DNA of 64,000 nucleotides from Novosphingobium lindaniclasticum LE124 (GTDB lineage Bacteria; Pseudomonadota; Alphaproteobacteria; Sphingomonadales; Sphingomonadaceae), in the NCBI RefSeq assembly GCF_000445125.1, contig NZ_ATHL01000050.1:43994-107993 (forward strand), given 5' to 3'. The notes under the pieces were generated by a model. That model ran no database searches, had not been told where the DNA came from, and was given only the letters and a program-made list of their open reading frames with translations. A program made the translations under genes and the position numbers. Shown piece after piece: positions 50,896 to 60,823 of this stretch (positions are counted from its first letter, which is position 1; every line of letters begins with the position of its first letter).

Positions 50896-52968
50896 TCAGC
50901 CTGCGGCCTTACCCGCCAGCAGTTCGGGCGTGAGCACTTGCGGCAATTGCTCGGCCTTTCCCGAACTGCCTGCATACCACACATAGAGCGGCACCCCGGC
51001 GGCACCCTGGGCCGTGAGGTAGCGCGTGATCTCGGGATCGCGCCGCGTCCAGTCGCCGCGAAGCACCACGACGCCGGCTTTCTCGAAAGCGGCGCGGGTG
51101 TCCTCGCGCTCGATGGCGACCTGTTCGTTGACCTTGCAGGTGAGGCACCAGTCGGCCGTCATCCATACGAATACCGGCTTGCCCGCAGCGCGCGCCTCGG
51201 CCAGCGCTTTCTCGCTGAAAGGCTTGGCGGCGAGCAGAGATCCCGTGCTGGCGGCAGGCGGCGTCGGTTCCGGCAGCAGGACGAGCGCGAGGACCGCGAA
51301 GGCGGCGGCGATCAGCGCGGCTGGCGCGGCGGATTTGCCCCTGCGCTGCGCCATGCCGGCTACGAGAAGCGCGGAGAGGACCAGCAGCAGTCCGGCCAGG
51401 GCGACGAGCGCAAATCCGGTTCCACCGACCTTCCACGTCAGCCATGCGAGGGCGAGGGCGGTGAGGCCCATGGGCAGCGCCATCCAGTGGCGGAAGATGA
51501 CCATCCAGCGGCCCGGCCTGGGCAGGCGCTTCCTCAGCGCGGGAACGAAGGCGACCGCCAGGAATGGCAGGGCGATCCCCAGCCCCAGCGCCGCGAACAG
51601 GCTCATCGCGGGCAAGACGGGCAGCAGCAGGGCGGCGCCCATGGCGCTCGCCATGAAGGGGCCGGTGCAGGGTGTCGCCACGAAGGCCGCGAGCAGCCCG
51701 GTGGCGAAAGCGCCTCGCGTGAAGCTGGAAGGCGAGTTGCCCGCTGCGAAGCCCGGCACGGCGAATTCGAACAGGCCCAGCAGGTTGGCGGTGATCGCAC
51801 TCGCCAGGAACAGCAGGCCGACGACGACAAGCGGTTCCTGCAACTGGAAAGCCCAGCCGACCTGCTCGCCGCCCGCGCGCAAGGCGAGCAGTACGCCGCC
51901 GAGGATCAGGCAGGCGAGGATGACACCCGCTGCATAGGCCAGGCCTTCGATCCGCGCGTGGCGCTCGCTCTCGCCGGCGCGGGCGAGGCTCAGCGCCTTG
52001 AGGCTGAGGATCGGGAAGACGCAGGGCATGATGTTGAGCAACAGCCCGCCCGCCAGGGCGGCCAGCACGAGCAGGGGCAGCGAGGGCAGCTCGGGCGCTG
52101 TCCCGCCATCCGCGATCGGCGTTGCTCCTGCCGGAACCGTGCCGGGACGGGCGGAGAAGGCGATGCCGTCTCCGGCTCCGTTCAGGCGCAGCACGCCGGT
52201 CAGGCTGTCCGACCCGCGCGGATCCAGTTTGACGCGGGGCAGGGTGACGATCAGCATGTCCCCCTTCCAGGCGAACTGCTGGGCTCCGACGTAGTCTATC
52301 AGCTTGTCCTCGCCCACGAAGACATGCGGTGCGTCTAGCGGCGTGGTGGCGGGCAGGGGGATGGCGAGGCGCACCGTGCGGTCGTCGAGGCTGAAGGTTC
52401 CCACCGCGTCGAGCGGGGCGGGCAGGCGGCGCTGCCATTCCGCGAAGCGCGGATCGCGATCGGTAGCGGCGGTGGCCGCTACCGGCACTTCCACGGCCAG
52501 ATCGGCCTGCTCCGGCACGCAGATCTGCTCGGTACAGGCCAGCCATTGCGCGCGCAGGTGAACCGGCACCCGCGTTCCCGGTGCGGCATCTGCAGGAACC
52601 GTGAAAGGCACCAGCACGGCATAGTCGCTCTCGTAGACGTGGTTCATCAGCCCGGAGACGACCAGCGTCTGCGGCACGGGATAGCGCGGCGTGCCCGCCT
52701 TCGCACCCTCCGGCAGAGTCCAGTCCAGTTGCATGCCGAGGCCCGCGTCGCCCGGATTGGACCAGTACCCGTGCCACCCCTTTTCGGGCGTCATATGGAT
52801 GGCGATCGTGGTCTCGCCACCGGGCCTGGTCGCAGGACCGGCCACGAGCTCGGCGGCAACATGCGGAGCGCCTCGGCCTACCTGCGCCGTGGCCCCTGCG
52901 GGGGCCAGCACGAGCGCCAGCAATTGACACATGAGTGCCATAAACAGACGATACCGGCGCTTTTCCAT
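50896..52968 (-). CDS. DsbD/ScsB-type thiol:disulfide interchange protein
   Basis: It moves reducing power from cytoplasmic thioredoxin across the membrane to periplasmic thiols. The 690-residue protein has a signal peptide, an N-terminal periplasmic domain with a Cys pair (LACTEQICVPEQ), a membrane core of about eight helices with the paired cysteines of the transmembrane domain (NIMPCVFPILSLKAL and VATPCTGPFMASA), and a C-terminal thioredoxin-like domain (FVWMTADWCLTCKVNEQVAI). All three redox centres are intact. The longer N-terminal domain (about 290 residues) is nearer to the ScsB-like subgroup than to E. coli DsbD. It is divergent from the phosphatase gene by 97 bases. Confidence 0.9.
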   Translation of the reverse strand: MEKRRYRLFMALMCQLLALVLAPAGATAQVGRGAPHVAAELVAGPATRPGGETTIAIHMTPEKGWHGYWSNPGDAGLGMQLDWTLPEGAKAGTPRYPVPQTLVVSGLMNHVYESDYAVLVPFTVPADAAPGTRVPVHLRAQWLACTEQICVPEQADLAVEVPVAATAATDRDPRFAEWQRRLPAPLDAVGTFSLDDRTVRLAIPLPATTPLDAPHVFVGEDKLIDYVGAQQFAWKGDMLIVTLPRVKLDPRGSDSLTGVLRLNGAGDGIAFSARPGTVPAGATPIADGGTAPELPSLPLLVLAALAGGLLLNIMPCVFPILSLKALSLARAGESERHARIEGLAYAAGVILACLILGGVLLALRAGGEQVGWAFQLQEPLVVVGLLFLASAITANLLGLFEFAVPGFAAGNSPSSFTRGAFATGLLAAFVATPCTGPFMASAMGAALLLPVLPAMSLFAALGLGIALPFLAVAFVPALRKRLPRPGRWMVIFRHWMALPMGLTALALAWLTWKVGGTGFALVALAGLLLVLSALLVAGMAQRRGKSAAPAALIAAAFAVLALVLLPEPTPPAASTGSLLAAKPFSEKALAEARAAGKPVFVWMTADWCLTCKVNEQVAIEREDTRAAFEKAGVVVLRGDWTRRDPEITRYLTAQGAAGVPLYVWYAGSSGKAEQLPQVLTPELLAGKAAG

Positions 52969-53065
52969 GAGACTCCCGTGCGTTGGGTGGCGCTTGCGTC
53001 ACACGCGCATTCCAGACATCGCTGCATCTGCGCCGATTGTACCCAGATTTCAAGGAAGACCCCCG

Positions 53066-54739
53066 ATGCGCCTTCGCTCCCTGTCGCTTGCTCCGCTGGC
53101 CCTGATCGCGGCGCTGGCCGTTTCGGCTCCCGCCCTGGCGCAGGAAGTACCAGCGCCCTCAGCCGCTCCGGCGCCCCAGGGCGAACCCAGGCTGATCGTG
53201 GCGATCTCGGTGGACCAGTTCTCCGCCGATCTCTTCGCGCAGTACCGTCAGCACTTCACCAAGGGGTTCACCCGGTTGCTGCAAGGCGCGGTCTTCCCCT
53301 CGGGCTTCCAGTCGCACGCGGCGACCGAGACTTGCCCCGGCCACTCCACCTTGCTGACCGGGGTTCACCCTGCGCGCACCGGCATCACTGCCAACTCGTG
53401 GTATCAGCCCGGCATCGCCCGCGCCGACAAGGAAGTCTACTGCGTCGAGGACGAGACCAACCCGAAGTCCACGCCCGACAATCCCGTGGTCAGCCCGGTG
53501 CATCTCAAGGCGCCGACGCTGGGCGATCTCATGAAGAAGCGTAATCCGAAGACCATCAACGCTGCCGTCTCCGCCAAGGACCGCGCCGCCGTGATGATGA
53601 GCGGGCACGATACCGATGCCGTCTACTGGATCGGCGCCAAGGGCTTCACCACTTTCGAGAATCGCAGGATCAGCAAGGCGGCCGAGGCGCAGAACGCGGT
53701 CATGGCCAGGCGGGTCGCTGCTGGCGACGGCGATCTGCCGGTGCCGGGCTGGTGCGGCAGGGTCGATCGGGCGACGCCGATCAAGGATTTCACCATCGGC
53801 ACCTACCGCTTCCCGCAGGCCGCCGGTGACTTCAAGTCCTATGCCAATGGCCCGCGCATCGACACCGCCACCGCCGAGATGGCCGTGCGCATGGTGGACG
53901 AACTGGGCATGGGCAAGGATGCCGTGCCCGACGTGCTCTCGGTCAGCTTCTCCGCCACCGACAAGGTCGGCCATGCCTTCGGCACCGAGGGCGTGGAAAT
54001 GTGCATCCAGATGAACGTGCTGGACGAGGCGCTGGCCACCCTGTTCGACGGGCTCGACGCGCGCGGGATCGACTACGAGGTCGTGCTCAGCGCCGACCAC
54101 GGCGGCTTCGACGCGCCCGAGCGCCAGCAGCTCCGCGGCAATCCCGAAGCGATGCGCATCGATCCCGCGCTTTCGGCCGATAAGCTCGCCGCCGCCGTCT
54201 CGCAGGATACCGGCGTGACCGTGAAGAACGGGCCGCTGTTCTACGGCGCGGGCGAGGCGGGCAGCGTCTGGTTCTCGTCCGAACTGACGCCCGACCAGAA
54301 GCAGAAGGTCATGGCGGCGCTCGTCGCCCGCCTGAAGGCCAACCCGCAGATCGCGGCGGTCTACACCCAGGACCAGATCATGCAGTGGCCCGAGCCGAAG
54401 GGCAATCCGCAGGACTGGACGATGGAGCAGAAGGTCCGCGCCTCCTTCGTACCGGGCCGCTCGGGCGAAGTGCAGATGCTGACGGTGCGCGGCGTCGTTC
54501 CCGGCACGGCCAGGCCGTTCAAGGTCGCCTCGCACGGCAGCCCGTGGGACTATGACCGCCGCGTCCCGATGCTGTTCTGGCGCAAGGGCATGGTCGGCTT
54601 CGAGCAGCCGACCCCGGTGGAGACGGTGGATATCGCACCGACCCTGGCCGCGACGGTCGGCTTGACCGCGCCTGTCGGCACCTGGGACGGAAGGTGTCTC
54701 GACATCCAGGCCGGAGAGGCCGATAGCTGCGGTCGATGA
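53066..54739 (+). CDS. PafA-like alkaline phosphatase (type I phosphodiesterase/nucleotide pyrophosphatase fold)
   Basis: A periplasmic metal-dependent phosphatase releasing phosphate from organic esters. The 557-residue protein has a signal peptide (LAPLALIAALAVSAPALAQ) and the alkaline-phosphatase-superfamily metal sites: Asp in IVAISVDQFSADL, the Thr nucleophile region SHAATETCPGHSTLLTG, SFSATDKVGHAFGTE and VLSADHGGF, plus a late VASHGSPWDYDRRVP. The Thr (about residue 89) instead of Ser as nucleophile places it with PafA-type enzymes. The ATG at 53066 follows AAGGAAG; the open frame upstream is not protein-like. Its stop overlaps the next gene's ATG. Confidence 0.88.
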   Translation: MRLRSLSLAPLALIAALAVSAPALAQEVPAPSAAPAPQGEPRLIVAISVDQFSADLFAQYRQHFTKGFTRLLQGAVFPSGFQSHAATETCPGHSTLLTGVHPARTGITANSWYQPGIARADKEVYCVEDETNPKSTPDNPVVSPVHLKAPTLGDLMKKRNPKTINAAVSAKDRAAVMMSGHDTDAVYWIGAKGFTTFENRRISKAAEAQNAVMARRVAAGDGDLPVPGWCGRVDRATPIKDFTIGTYRFPQAAGDFKSYANGPRIDTATAEMAVRMVDELGMGKDAVPDVLSVSFSATDKVGHAFGTEGVEMCIQMNVLDEALATLFDGLDARGIDYEVVLSADHGGFDAPERQQLRGNPEAMRIDPALSADKLAAAVSQDTGVTVKNGPLFYGAGEAGSVWFSSELTPDQKQKVMAALVARLKANPQIAAVYTQDQIMQWPEPKGNPQDWTMEQKVRASFVPGRSGEVQMLTVRGVVPGTARPFKVASHGSPWDYDRRVPMLFWRKGMVGFEQPTPVETVDIAPTLAATVGLTAPVGTWDGRCLDIQAGEADSCGR

Positions 54740-55980
54740 ACGACTCTGTAGCGACGCAAGACCAAAAGGCGGAATACCGCGATCTCATCATCCTGGGCGG
54801 TGGCCTCGTCGGCATGACGCTGGCGCTCGCCGCGGCCCGGGCCGGGATCACCAGCCATGTCATCGATCGCGCCGATCCGGCCGATCTGACGGCCGAGGGC
54901 GCGGACGGCCGCGCCTCGGCCATCTCGACGGCGAGCTGGAACCTGTTCACCAACATCGGCCTGGCGCCCGCGCTCAAGGATCTCGGCTGCCCGATTGATT
55001 CGATCGCCGTCACCGATTCGATGAAGCCGGGCCGGATCGACTTCACGCCCAAGCCCGAGGAAGGTTCGCTGGGCCGCATGTTTGCCAACCGCGACTTGCG
55101 CCTCGCCCTCTTCGCGGCGGCCCGTGAGGAAAAGAACATCGCCTGGCACGTCCGCACCGAGGCGGTGCGCCGCGATCGCGGGCCGCACGGCGTGGAGGTG
55201 GAGCTGTTCGATGGGCGCGTGCTCAAGGCGAGCCTGCTGGTCGCCGCCGAGGGGCGCCAGTCGCCTACCCGCGACGAGGCCCGCTTTGCCCTCGCCAAGT
55301 GGGACTACAAGCACCGCGCCATGGTGACGGGCCTGTTCCACGAGAAATCGCACGACAACACCGCCTGGGAAATCTTCTACCCGGCCGGCCCTTTCGCGCT
55401 GCTGCCACTGCGCGACGACGATCAGGGCCGCCACCGCAGCGCGCTCGTCTGGACCGTCGCGGAAAAGGACGCGGCGGGGATCATCGCCATGCCGGATGCG
55501 ATGTTCCTGCACGAAGTCGAGAGCCGGATGCACGGCGTGCTCGGCAGGATCACTCTTTCCGCGCCGCGCATGAGCTATCCGCTGCGCTTCCATCACGCCG
55601 GTCACGTCATCGACGAACGCCTCGCGGTGATCGGAGACGCAGCCCATGGCATGCATCCGATCGCCGGGCAGGGGCTCAACCTGGGGCTGCGCGATGTCGG
55701 CGCCCTGGTGGAAGTGCTCACCGAAGGCATGCGCCTGGGGCTGGAGCCGGGCGATGCGCAGCTTCTGGCGCGCTATGAGAAATGGCGCAGCCTCGATACG
55801 TTCATGGTCATGTCGGTGACGGACGGGCTCACCCGCCTGTTCGGCATCCCCGGTCGCCTGCCCAGCGCCGCGCGCCGCCTCGGCATGGGCGCGGTACAGC
55901 GCCTGCCCAGCCTGAAGCGCTTCTTCATGGATGAAGCGCGGGGGATGTCAGGCAAGCTGCCCGAGTTGTTGCAGGCGTAA
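54736..55980 (+). CDS. FAD-dependent hydroxylase, UbiH/UbiF/Coq6 family
   Basis: Enzymes of this family hydroxylate the ring of ubiquinone precursors. The 414-residue protein has the FAD-binding motif LIILGGGLVGMTLALAAARA, the second flavin motif ERLAVIGDAAHGMHPIAGQG followed by LNLGLRDV (the UbiH family fingerprint), and TASWNLFTNIGLAPAL in the substrate region. Length is normal (about 400). Which ring position it modifies cannot be read from sequence alone. It is joined to the phosphatase gene by a 4-base overlap, which suggests co-transcription but not a shared role. Confidence 0.9.
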   Translation: MNDSVATQDQKAEYRDLIILGGGLVGMTLALAAARAGITSHVIDRADPADLTAEGADGRASAISTASWNLFTNIGLAPALKDLGCPIDSIAVTDSMKPGRIDFTPKPEEGSLGRMFANRDLRLALFAAAREEKNIAWHVRTEAVRRDRGPHGVEVELFDGRVLKASLLVAAEGRQSPTRDEARFALAKWDYKHRAMVTGLFHEKSHDNTAWEIFYPAGPFALLPLRDDDQGRHRSALVWTVAEKDAAGIIAMPDAMFLHEVESRMHGVLGRITLSAPRMSYPLRFHHAGHVIDERLAVIGDAAHGMHPIAGQGLNLGLRDVGALVEVLTEGMRLGLEPGDAQLLARYEKWRSLDTFMVMSVTDGLTRLFGIPGRLPSAARRLGMGAVQRLPSLKRFFMDEARGMSGKLPELLQA

Positions 55981-56047
55981 GGGGGCGTCCCTGCACCGAT
56001 GCAGACGCTAGCGAAGCCGCGCCGGGTAAATGGTTGATAGTCCGGGC

Positions 56048-56071
56048 GCGCGAGGGTGCTGACCCTCGCGC
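56048..56071. terminator. Hairpin between convergent genes
   Basis: GCGCGAGGGT (56048-56057) and ACCCTCGCGC (56062-56071) form a perfect 10-bp stem with a GCTG loop, just inside the junction of the UbiH-family gene and the mitofilin-like gene. It has no T-run but may act on both strands. Confidence 0.55.
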
Positions 56072-56084
56072 TCACCCTTGAACT

Positions 56085-57059
56085 TTACTCCGAAGGCACC
56101 GCTTCCGAAGCATCCGCAGAGGGAAGGTCGGTCGGCAGGACGCCAGGCGTTGCCAGGGGGCTCGGTTGATCGACGACATGTCCTTCCGCATCCGTCAGGC
56201 GGCGCGGTTCGAGCATGGCCGTGGTTTCCAGCAGGTTCAGCGCTTCCTGTACGTCCTGGAAGCGACGCGCGTCGGCGATCCAGGTCTGCGCCGCCTGGGC
56301 ATTGGGCAGGCGCTCGACTTCGCTGATGGCATTGCCGATGCGGCGCGCGGTCAGCATCAGGCGGGCCCGGTCGATGCGCGCGGAGGGCGTCAGCAGAGTC
56401 GAGGATTCGCGGCGCACCACGAAGAGGCTGGAGAGTTCGCGGCGGGCCTTCTGCCACAGGCTCTCGTCGCTTTGGTTTTCGCTGAGTTCGGGTGAAAGCG
56501 CTTCGAGGCGCGCGGAAAGTTCGTCGATGGTGACGGGGTTCTTCGAGAAATCGATCACCGTCTGTACCGCGCGCGGCTGGGCATTGGTGAAGCGCAGGCG
56601 CAGCTGGTCGGCGACGTAGCTCAGCGGCTCGCCGCGATCGACCATGCGGCGGGCGGCAAAGGCGATCAGCAGGCCCTCGGCGCGGGCGGCATTGCCCGAA
56701 GCGGCATCGGTCTGGAAGTCGATCCGCGAGAGACGGTCTTCCAGCAGCGCCAGTCGTCCTTCGACCGAACTGAGCGACGACAGTTGCTCGGGAGAGGCGG
56801 GCGCCGTGGCGGCAGCGAGGGCAGGTTGCGGCGTTGGTGCAGGCGCGTCTTGCGGCTGTTCCTGATTCTGGGCCTGTTCCTCGACGCGCTGGGGCAGGAG
56901 CTTGGCCAGCAGCCCGTCCTGCGCCGCCCAGACGACGAGAGCGCCGCCGAGCAGGAAGGCGATGAAGGCGACGAAGAACAGCCCCCCGCGTGAACGCGTG
57001 CCGATCGTGGAAGGATTTTGCGGCGAGGTGAAGTCCTGCATCAAGTCTGGTTCTGTCAA
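56085..57059 (-). CDS. Mitofilin/Mic60-like inner-membrane protein
   Basis: Mic60 homologues in alphaproteobacteria are anchored in the inner membrane, shape it, and are characteristically encoded beside heme genes. The 324-residue protein has an N-terminal cytoplasmic tail, one membrane helix (about 26-46, GGLFFVAFIAFLLGGALVVWAA), a Gln/Pro/Ala-rich linker, and a helical periplasmic part with a predicted coiled coil (LSSVEGRLALLEDRLSRID). The region with SARIDRARLMLTARRIGNAI and EVERLPNAQAAQTWIADARR resembles the C-terminal mitofilin domain. Identity rests on topology and on the hemC-hemD context, so it is moderately sure. Confidence 0.65.
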   Translation of the reverse strand: MTEPDLMQDFTSPQNPSTIGTRSRGGLFFVAFIAFLLGGALVVWAAQDGLLAKLLPQRVEEQAQNQEQPQDAPAPTPQPALAAATAPASPEQLSSLSSVEGRLALLEDRLSRIDFQTDAASGNAARAEGLLIAFAARRMVDRGEPLSYVADQLRLRFTNAQPRAVQTVIDFSKNPVTIDELSARLEALSPELSENQSDESLWQKARRELSSLFVVRRESSTLLTPSARIDRARLMLTARRIGNAISEVERLPNAQAAQTWIADARRFQDVQEALNLLETTAMLEPRRLTDAEGHVVDQPSPLATPGVLPTDLPSADASEAVPSE

Positions 57060-57060
57060 T

Positions 57061-57774
57061 TTAGGATCCGGAAGGGAAGCCTTGGCCCGAGGGGAAGTCT
57101 TTGCACATCTCCGCCGCCAAGGCCAGCAGCGCGATGTCGTCGGGTGTCTGGGCGCTGCGTATCGTAAGCCAATGATTCCCGGCCCGCTCCGCGACGCGCG
57201 GGCCGATGCAGGCCAATGCGATTCGGCGCCGGTCGATCTGAAGCCGCGCGCACTCGGCAGCTAGGTGCGCGGCGGCTTCGCCCGAATGTAACAGCACGAT
57301 CGCGGGGCACTCGACCAGAGTGGCCAGCGCGGGCGGCATGGGGCGCGCGGTGCTGGCGTAGACCTCGCGGGTGGTCATGCCGTAGCCGGCGGGCAGGGCA
57401 AGATCGATCCGCTCGCGACCGGCCAGGCGCAGGAGGCGGCGATGATCCGGGGCGAGATGCGCCAGAACCGACTGCAACCCGCCGCTTGCGATTTGCACGA
57501 CCTCGAACCCGGCCTGGCGCGCGGCCTCGGCGGTCCGGGTGCCCACCACATAGGCCGGAAGGCCGCGATAGCGCGCAAGGCCTTCGCCGCCATGCCGCAA
57601 GGCATTGGCGCTGCCGAGCAGCACGGCGTCGATCTCTTCGCGCGCGACGGGCTCCCATGCCAGCGGCGCCACTCCGAACAGCGGAAAGCCCAAGGCGCGA
57701 AGCCCCAGCTTCTCCGCCGCCGCGACCGTGGCCGAAGTGCCGGGTTCGGGACGGATGACGATGACCGGCGGCAT
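57061..57774 (-). CDS. hemD: Uroporphyrinogen-III synthase
   Basis: HemD closes and inverts ring D of hydroxymethylbilane to uroporphyrinogen III. The 237-residue protein is poorly conserved, as the family is, but shows the two-lobed pattern: PPVIVIRPEPGTSATVAAAE at the start, DAVLLGSANALRHGG with YVVGTRTAEAARQAGFEVVQ in the first half and LACIGPRVAERAG near the end. The ATG at 57772-57774 starts 8 bases after the hemC stop; the longer frame into hemC is antisense-like Arg-rich sequence. Order hemC-hemD supports the call. Confidence 0.88.
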   Translation of the reverse strand: MPPVIVIRPEPGTSATVAAAEKLGLRALGFPLFGVAPLAWEPVAREEIDAVLLGSANALRHGGEGLARYRGLPAYVVGTRTAEAARQAGFEVVQIASGGLQSVLAHLAPDHRRLLRLAGRERIDLALPAGYGMTTREVYASTARPMPPALATLVECPAIVLLHSGEAAAHLAAECARLQIDRRRIALACIGPRVAERAGNHWLTIRSAQTPDDIALLALAAEMCKDFPSGQGFPSGS

Positions 57775-57782
57775 TCTAGGAC

Positions 57783-58727
57783 TCAAGCGGGGCCTGAGAA
57801 ATGCACGGCGATGGCCGGAACCGCACGGGCGAGGAGGTCTGCGGCGAGGCGGGCAGGGCCTTCGGGATCGTCGGTGGCGAAGCGGGCCTCGCCTTCGACG
57901 CGCTCGGCGCCGTCGGGGCTGTAGAGCGCGGCGCGCATGGTGAGCGTCGCATCCATGTGGCGGGTGAGCACTGCGATCGGGCTGTGGCAATTGCCGCCAA
58001 GCCCGGCCAGCAGCGCGCGTTCGGCAAGCACCGAGGCGCGGCTTTCCGCGTGATCGACGGCGGCAAGGAAAGCCAGCGTGCGCGCGTCGCCGGCGCGGCA
58101 TTCCACCATGATCGCGGCCTGGGCAGGGGCGGGCAGCCATTCCTGCTCGTCCAGCGGATGGCCGGTCCCGGTCTCGCCCAGGCGCTTCAGCCCGGCAGCC
58201 GCGAGGAAGGTGGCGTCGGCCTCTCCGGCGGCGAGCTTGGCGAGGCGGGTGGCGACATTGCCTCGGAAGGTCACGACCTTGCAGTCCGGCCGGGCATAGA
58301 GCAGCTGCGCCGCGCGGCGCGGCGCGCTGGTGCCGACCACGGCACCCTGCGGCAGCGCGCGGATGCTGTCGGCCCCGACCAGCACGTCGCGAACGTCCTC
58401 GCGCGGGAGGATCGCGCCGATCGCGAAGCTCTCGGGACGAGTCGTCTCCACGTCCTTGGCGGAATGGACCGCAAAGTCGATCTCCCCGCTCGCCAGCCAG
58501 GCGTCGAGTTCCTTCGTCCACAGCGCCTTTCCGCCGATTTCCGCCAAAGCGCGATCCTGGATGCGATCGCCGCTGGCGGTGACGGCCACGATCTCTATAT
58601 GCGCCGGATCGATTCCGTGTGCGGCGGCCAGCCGGTCGCGCGTTTCCTCGGCCTGAGCCATCGCCAGCGGCGAACGGCGGGTACCGAGGCGGAAGCCTTG
58701 TTTTTGCGTGTCTGTTTGCGTCGTCAT
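57783..58727 (-). CDS. hemC: Porphobilinogen deaminase (hydroxymethylbilane synthase)
   Basis: HemC polymerises four porphobilinogens. The 314-residue enzyme begins with [20 protein letters not shown], has [15 protein letters not shown] (active-site Asp region), [20 protein letters not shown] for substrate and cofactor, and [17 protein letters not shown] with the cysteine that carries the dipyrromethane cofactor. All hallmarks and length match. It is the first gene of hemC-hemD-mitofilin and is divergent from tsaD across 60 bases, so the two promoters must overlap. Confidence 0.97.
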   Translation of the reverse strand: MTTQTDTQKQGFRLGTRRSPLAMAQAEETRDRLAAAHGIDPAHIEIVAVTASGDRIQDRALAEIGGKALWTKELDAWLASGEIDFAVHSAKDVETTRPESFAIGAILPREDVRDVLVGADSIRALPQGAVVGTSAPRRAAQLLYARPDCKVVTFRGNVATRLAKLAAGEADATFLAAAGLKRLGETGTGHPLDEQEWLPAPAQAAIMVECRAGDARTLAFLAAVDHAESRASVLAERALLAGLGGNCHSPIAVLTRHMDATLTMRAALYSPDGAERVEGEARFATDDPEGPARLAADLLARAVPAIAVHFSGPA

Positions 58728-58787
58728 CGGCGGGTTGTGCTACCCGGCAATGTCGTCCAGTGGAAGGGTCGTTCAGGGAAAGAAAGA

Positions 58788-59822
58788 ATGCGGACGGTAC
58801 TGGGCATCGAAAGCTCGTGCGACGAGACGGCAGCGGCGCTGGTCACCAGCGAGCGCGTGATCCTTGCCCAGCGCATCGCTTCGCAGGATGAGGCGCATCG
58901 CCCTTATGGTGGAGTCGTGCCCGAAATCGCCGCCCGCGCCCATGCCGAGCGGATCGCGCCGCTGATCGAGGCGACCCTTGCGGACGCCGGGATGACGCTG
59001 GACGAAGTCGACGCCATCGCCGCGACGGCGGGGCCTGGATTGATCGGCGGGGTGATGGTCGGTCTCGTCACCGCGAAGGCGCTGGCCATGGCGACCGGCA
59101 AACCGCTGATCGCCGTGAATCACCTCGAAGGCCACGCACTGTCACCGCGCCTGGCCGATGGCGATCTGCAATATCCCTATCTCCTGTTGCTGGTTTCCGG
59201 CGGCCACTGCCAGATCCTGCTGGTGGAAGGCGTCGGCAAGTTCCGTCGCCTGGCTACCACCATCGACGACGCGCTGGGCGAAGCGTTCGACAAGTCGGCC
59301 AAGCTGCTGGGCCTCGGCTATCCGGGCGGCCCGGCGATGGAGCGGCTGGCGTTGGAGGGCGATCCCAAGGCCGTGCCGCTGCCTCGTCCCCTCAAGGGCT
59401 CGGACGAGCCGCATTTCTCCTTCGCCGGGCTAAAGAGCGCGGTCATGCGCGCCAAGCAATCCGGACAATATGCCGATGCCGATATCGCCGCCTCGTTCCA
59501 GCAGGCCGCGATCGATTGCCTGATCGACCGCGCCCGGCGGGCGCTTGATTCGGTCGGCAAGGTCAACGCCCTGGTCGTGGCCGGGGGTGTCGCGGCCAAC
59601 AAGGCGATCCGCGGCGCGCTGGAAGCGCTTGCCGCAGACTACGAGCTCGATTTCGTGGCGCCGCCGCTGGATCTTTGCACCGACAATGCGGCGATGATCG
59701 CCTGGGCGGGCGTGGAGCGCTTCGCCATGGGCCAGTCCGACCCCCTCGATGTCGCCGCGCGCCCGCGCTGGCCGCTGGATCCCGACGCCGAGACCGTGCG
59801 CGGGGCGGGGGTAAAAGCATGA
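58788..59822 (+). CDS. tsaD: TsaD, tRNA threonylcarbamoyladenosine transferase subunit
   Basis: TsaD attaches the threonylcarbamoyl group to A37 of ANN-decoding tRNAs. The 344-residue protein begins [16 protein letters not shown] and has the metal-site [13 protein letters not shown] and [12 protein letters not shown] histidines, [30 protein letters not shown] and [12 protein letters not shown], the full family set. The ATG at 58788 follows AAAGAA; the long open frame upstream is antisense to hemC. Its stop overlaps the gpsA start. Confidence 0.97.
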   Translation: MRTVLGIESSCDETAAALVTSERVILAQRIASQDEAHRPYGGVVPEIAARAHAERIAPLIEATLADAGMTLDEVDAIAATAGPGLIGGVMVGLVTAKALAMATGKPLIAVNHLEGHALSPRLADGDLQYPYLLLLVSGGHCQILLVEGVGKFRRLATTIDDALGEAFDKSAKLLGLGYPGGPAMERLALEGDPKAVPLPRPLKGSDEPHFSFAGLKSAVMRAKQSGQYADADIAASFQQAAIDCLIDRARRALDSVGKVNALVVAGGVAANKAIRGALEALAADYELDFVAPPLDLCTDNAAMIAWAGVERFAMGQSDPLDVAARPRWPLDPDAETVRGAGVKA

Positions 59823-60823
59823 GCGCTCAGGTTGGCGTCATCGGTGCGGGTGCCTGGGGCACTGCGCTGGCGCAGTCGCTTGCGGTGGGCGGCAGCGAAG
59901 TCCTGCTCTGGGCGCGCGAGCCGGAACTGGTGGAGCGCATCAATGCCGAGCGCCGCAATGCGACCTATCTGCCCAGCGCCGTGCTCGCCGAGACGGTGCG
60001 GGCGACGACCCAGCTTGCCGAACTCGCTGCTCTGCCGGTGCTGCTGGCCGTCGTCCCGGCCCAGTTCCTCGGCGGCGTGCTTGCGCAGCTTCCCGGCCTC
60101 GGCTTCGCGGGCGATCTGGTGCTCTGCGCCAAGGGTATCGAAGCGGGCAGCGGCCGGCTTATGGCCGAAGTCGCGGCGAGCGCCGTGCCCGGTGCGGCCA
60201 TTGGCGTGCTGTCCGGCCCGACTTTCGCCCATGAAGTAGCGGCGGGTCTGCCGACAGCCGTGACGCTGGCCTGTTCGGGCGGTGAGGCGCAGTGGCGGCG
60301 CCTTTCGCCGGTGGTAGCGCGGCCATCGCTGCGTCCTTATTATTCCGACGACGTGATCGGGGCCGAGATCGGCGGCGCGGTGAAGAACGTGCTGGCCATC
60401 GCCTGCGGTGTCGTCGATGGCCTCCAGCTCGGCCAGAACGCCCGCGCGGCGCTGATCGCGCGCGGCTATGCCGAAATGCTGCGCTTCGGCCTCGCGCGCG
60501 GCGCGCGGGCGGAAACGCTATCCGGCCTTTGCGGTCTTGGAGACCTTGTGCTTACCTGTTCCTCAACATCCAGCCGCAACTTCTCGCTCGGCCTCGCGCT
60601 GGGGCAGGGGCTGACCGCCGCCGAGGCGCTCTCGGGCAAGAATTCCGTGGCCGAAGGTGCCGCGACCGCGCCGGTTCTGGCCGAGATCGGCCGCCGCGAT
60701 GGCATCGAGATGCCCATCGCCGAAGCCGTCTGCCGCCTGCTGGAAGGCAAGGCACCGGCCGGTGAGGTCGTCGCACAGATCCTCGCCCGCCCCTTGCGCG
60801 CCGAGCAGGAGCCGCTTTCTTGA
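59819..60823 (+). CDS. gpsA: Glycerol-3-phosphate dehydrogenase [NAD(P)+]
   Basis: GpsA makes sn-glycerol-3-phosphate for phospholipids. The 334-residue protein has the Rossmann motif [56 protein letters not shown] and the catalytic Lys in [20 protein letters not shown], ending with [20 protein letters not shown]. The start ATG overlaps the tsaD stop, a pairing seen in other alphaproteobacteria; the longer frame starting earlier is out-of-frame tsaD sequence. Confidence 0.97.
   Translation: MSAQVGVIGAGAWGTALAQSLAVGGSEVLLWAREPELVERINAERRNATYLPSAVLAETVRATTQLAELAALPVLLAVVPAQFLGGVLAQLPGLGFAGDLVLCAKGIEAGSGRLMAEVAASAVPGAAIGVLSGPTFAHEVAAGLPTAVTLACSGGEAQWRRLSPVVARPSLRPYYSDDVIGAEIGGAVKNVLAIACGVVDGLQLGQNARAALIARGYAEMLRFGLARGARAETLSGLCGLGDLVLTCSSTSSRNFSLGLALGQGLTAAEALSGKNSVAEGAATAPVLAEIGRRDGIEMPIAEAVCRLLEGKAPAGEVVAQILARPLRAEQEPLS

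Noticed and set aside
57801..58787. N-terminal extension of TsaD over hemC
   Set aside because: The extension is antisense to hemC. TsaD begins with its conserved [15 protein letters not shown] right after the ATG at 58788.
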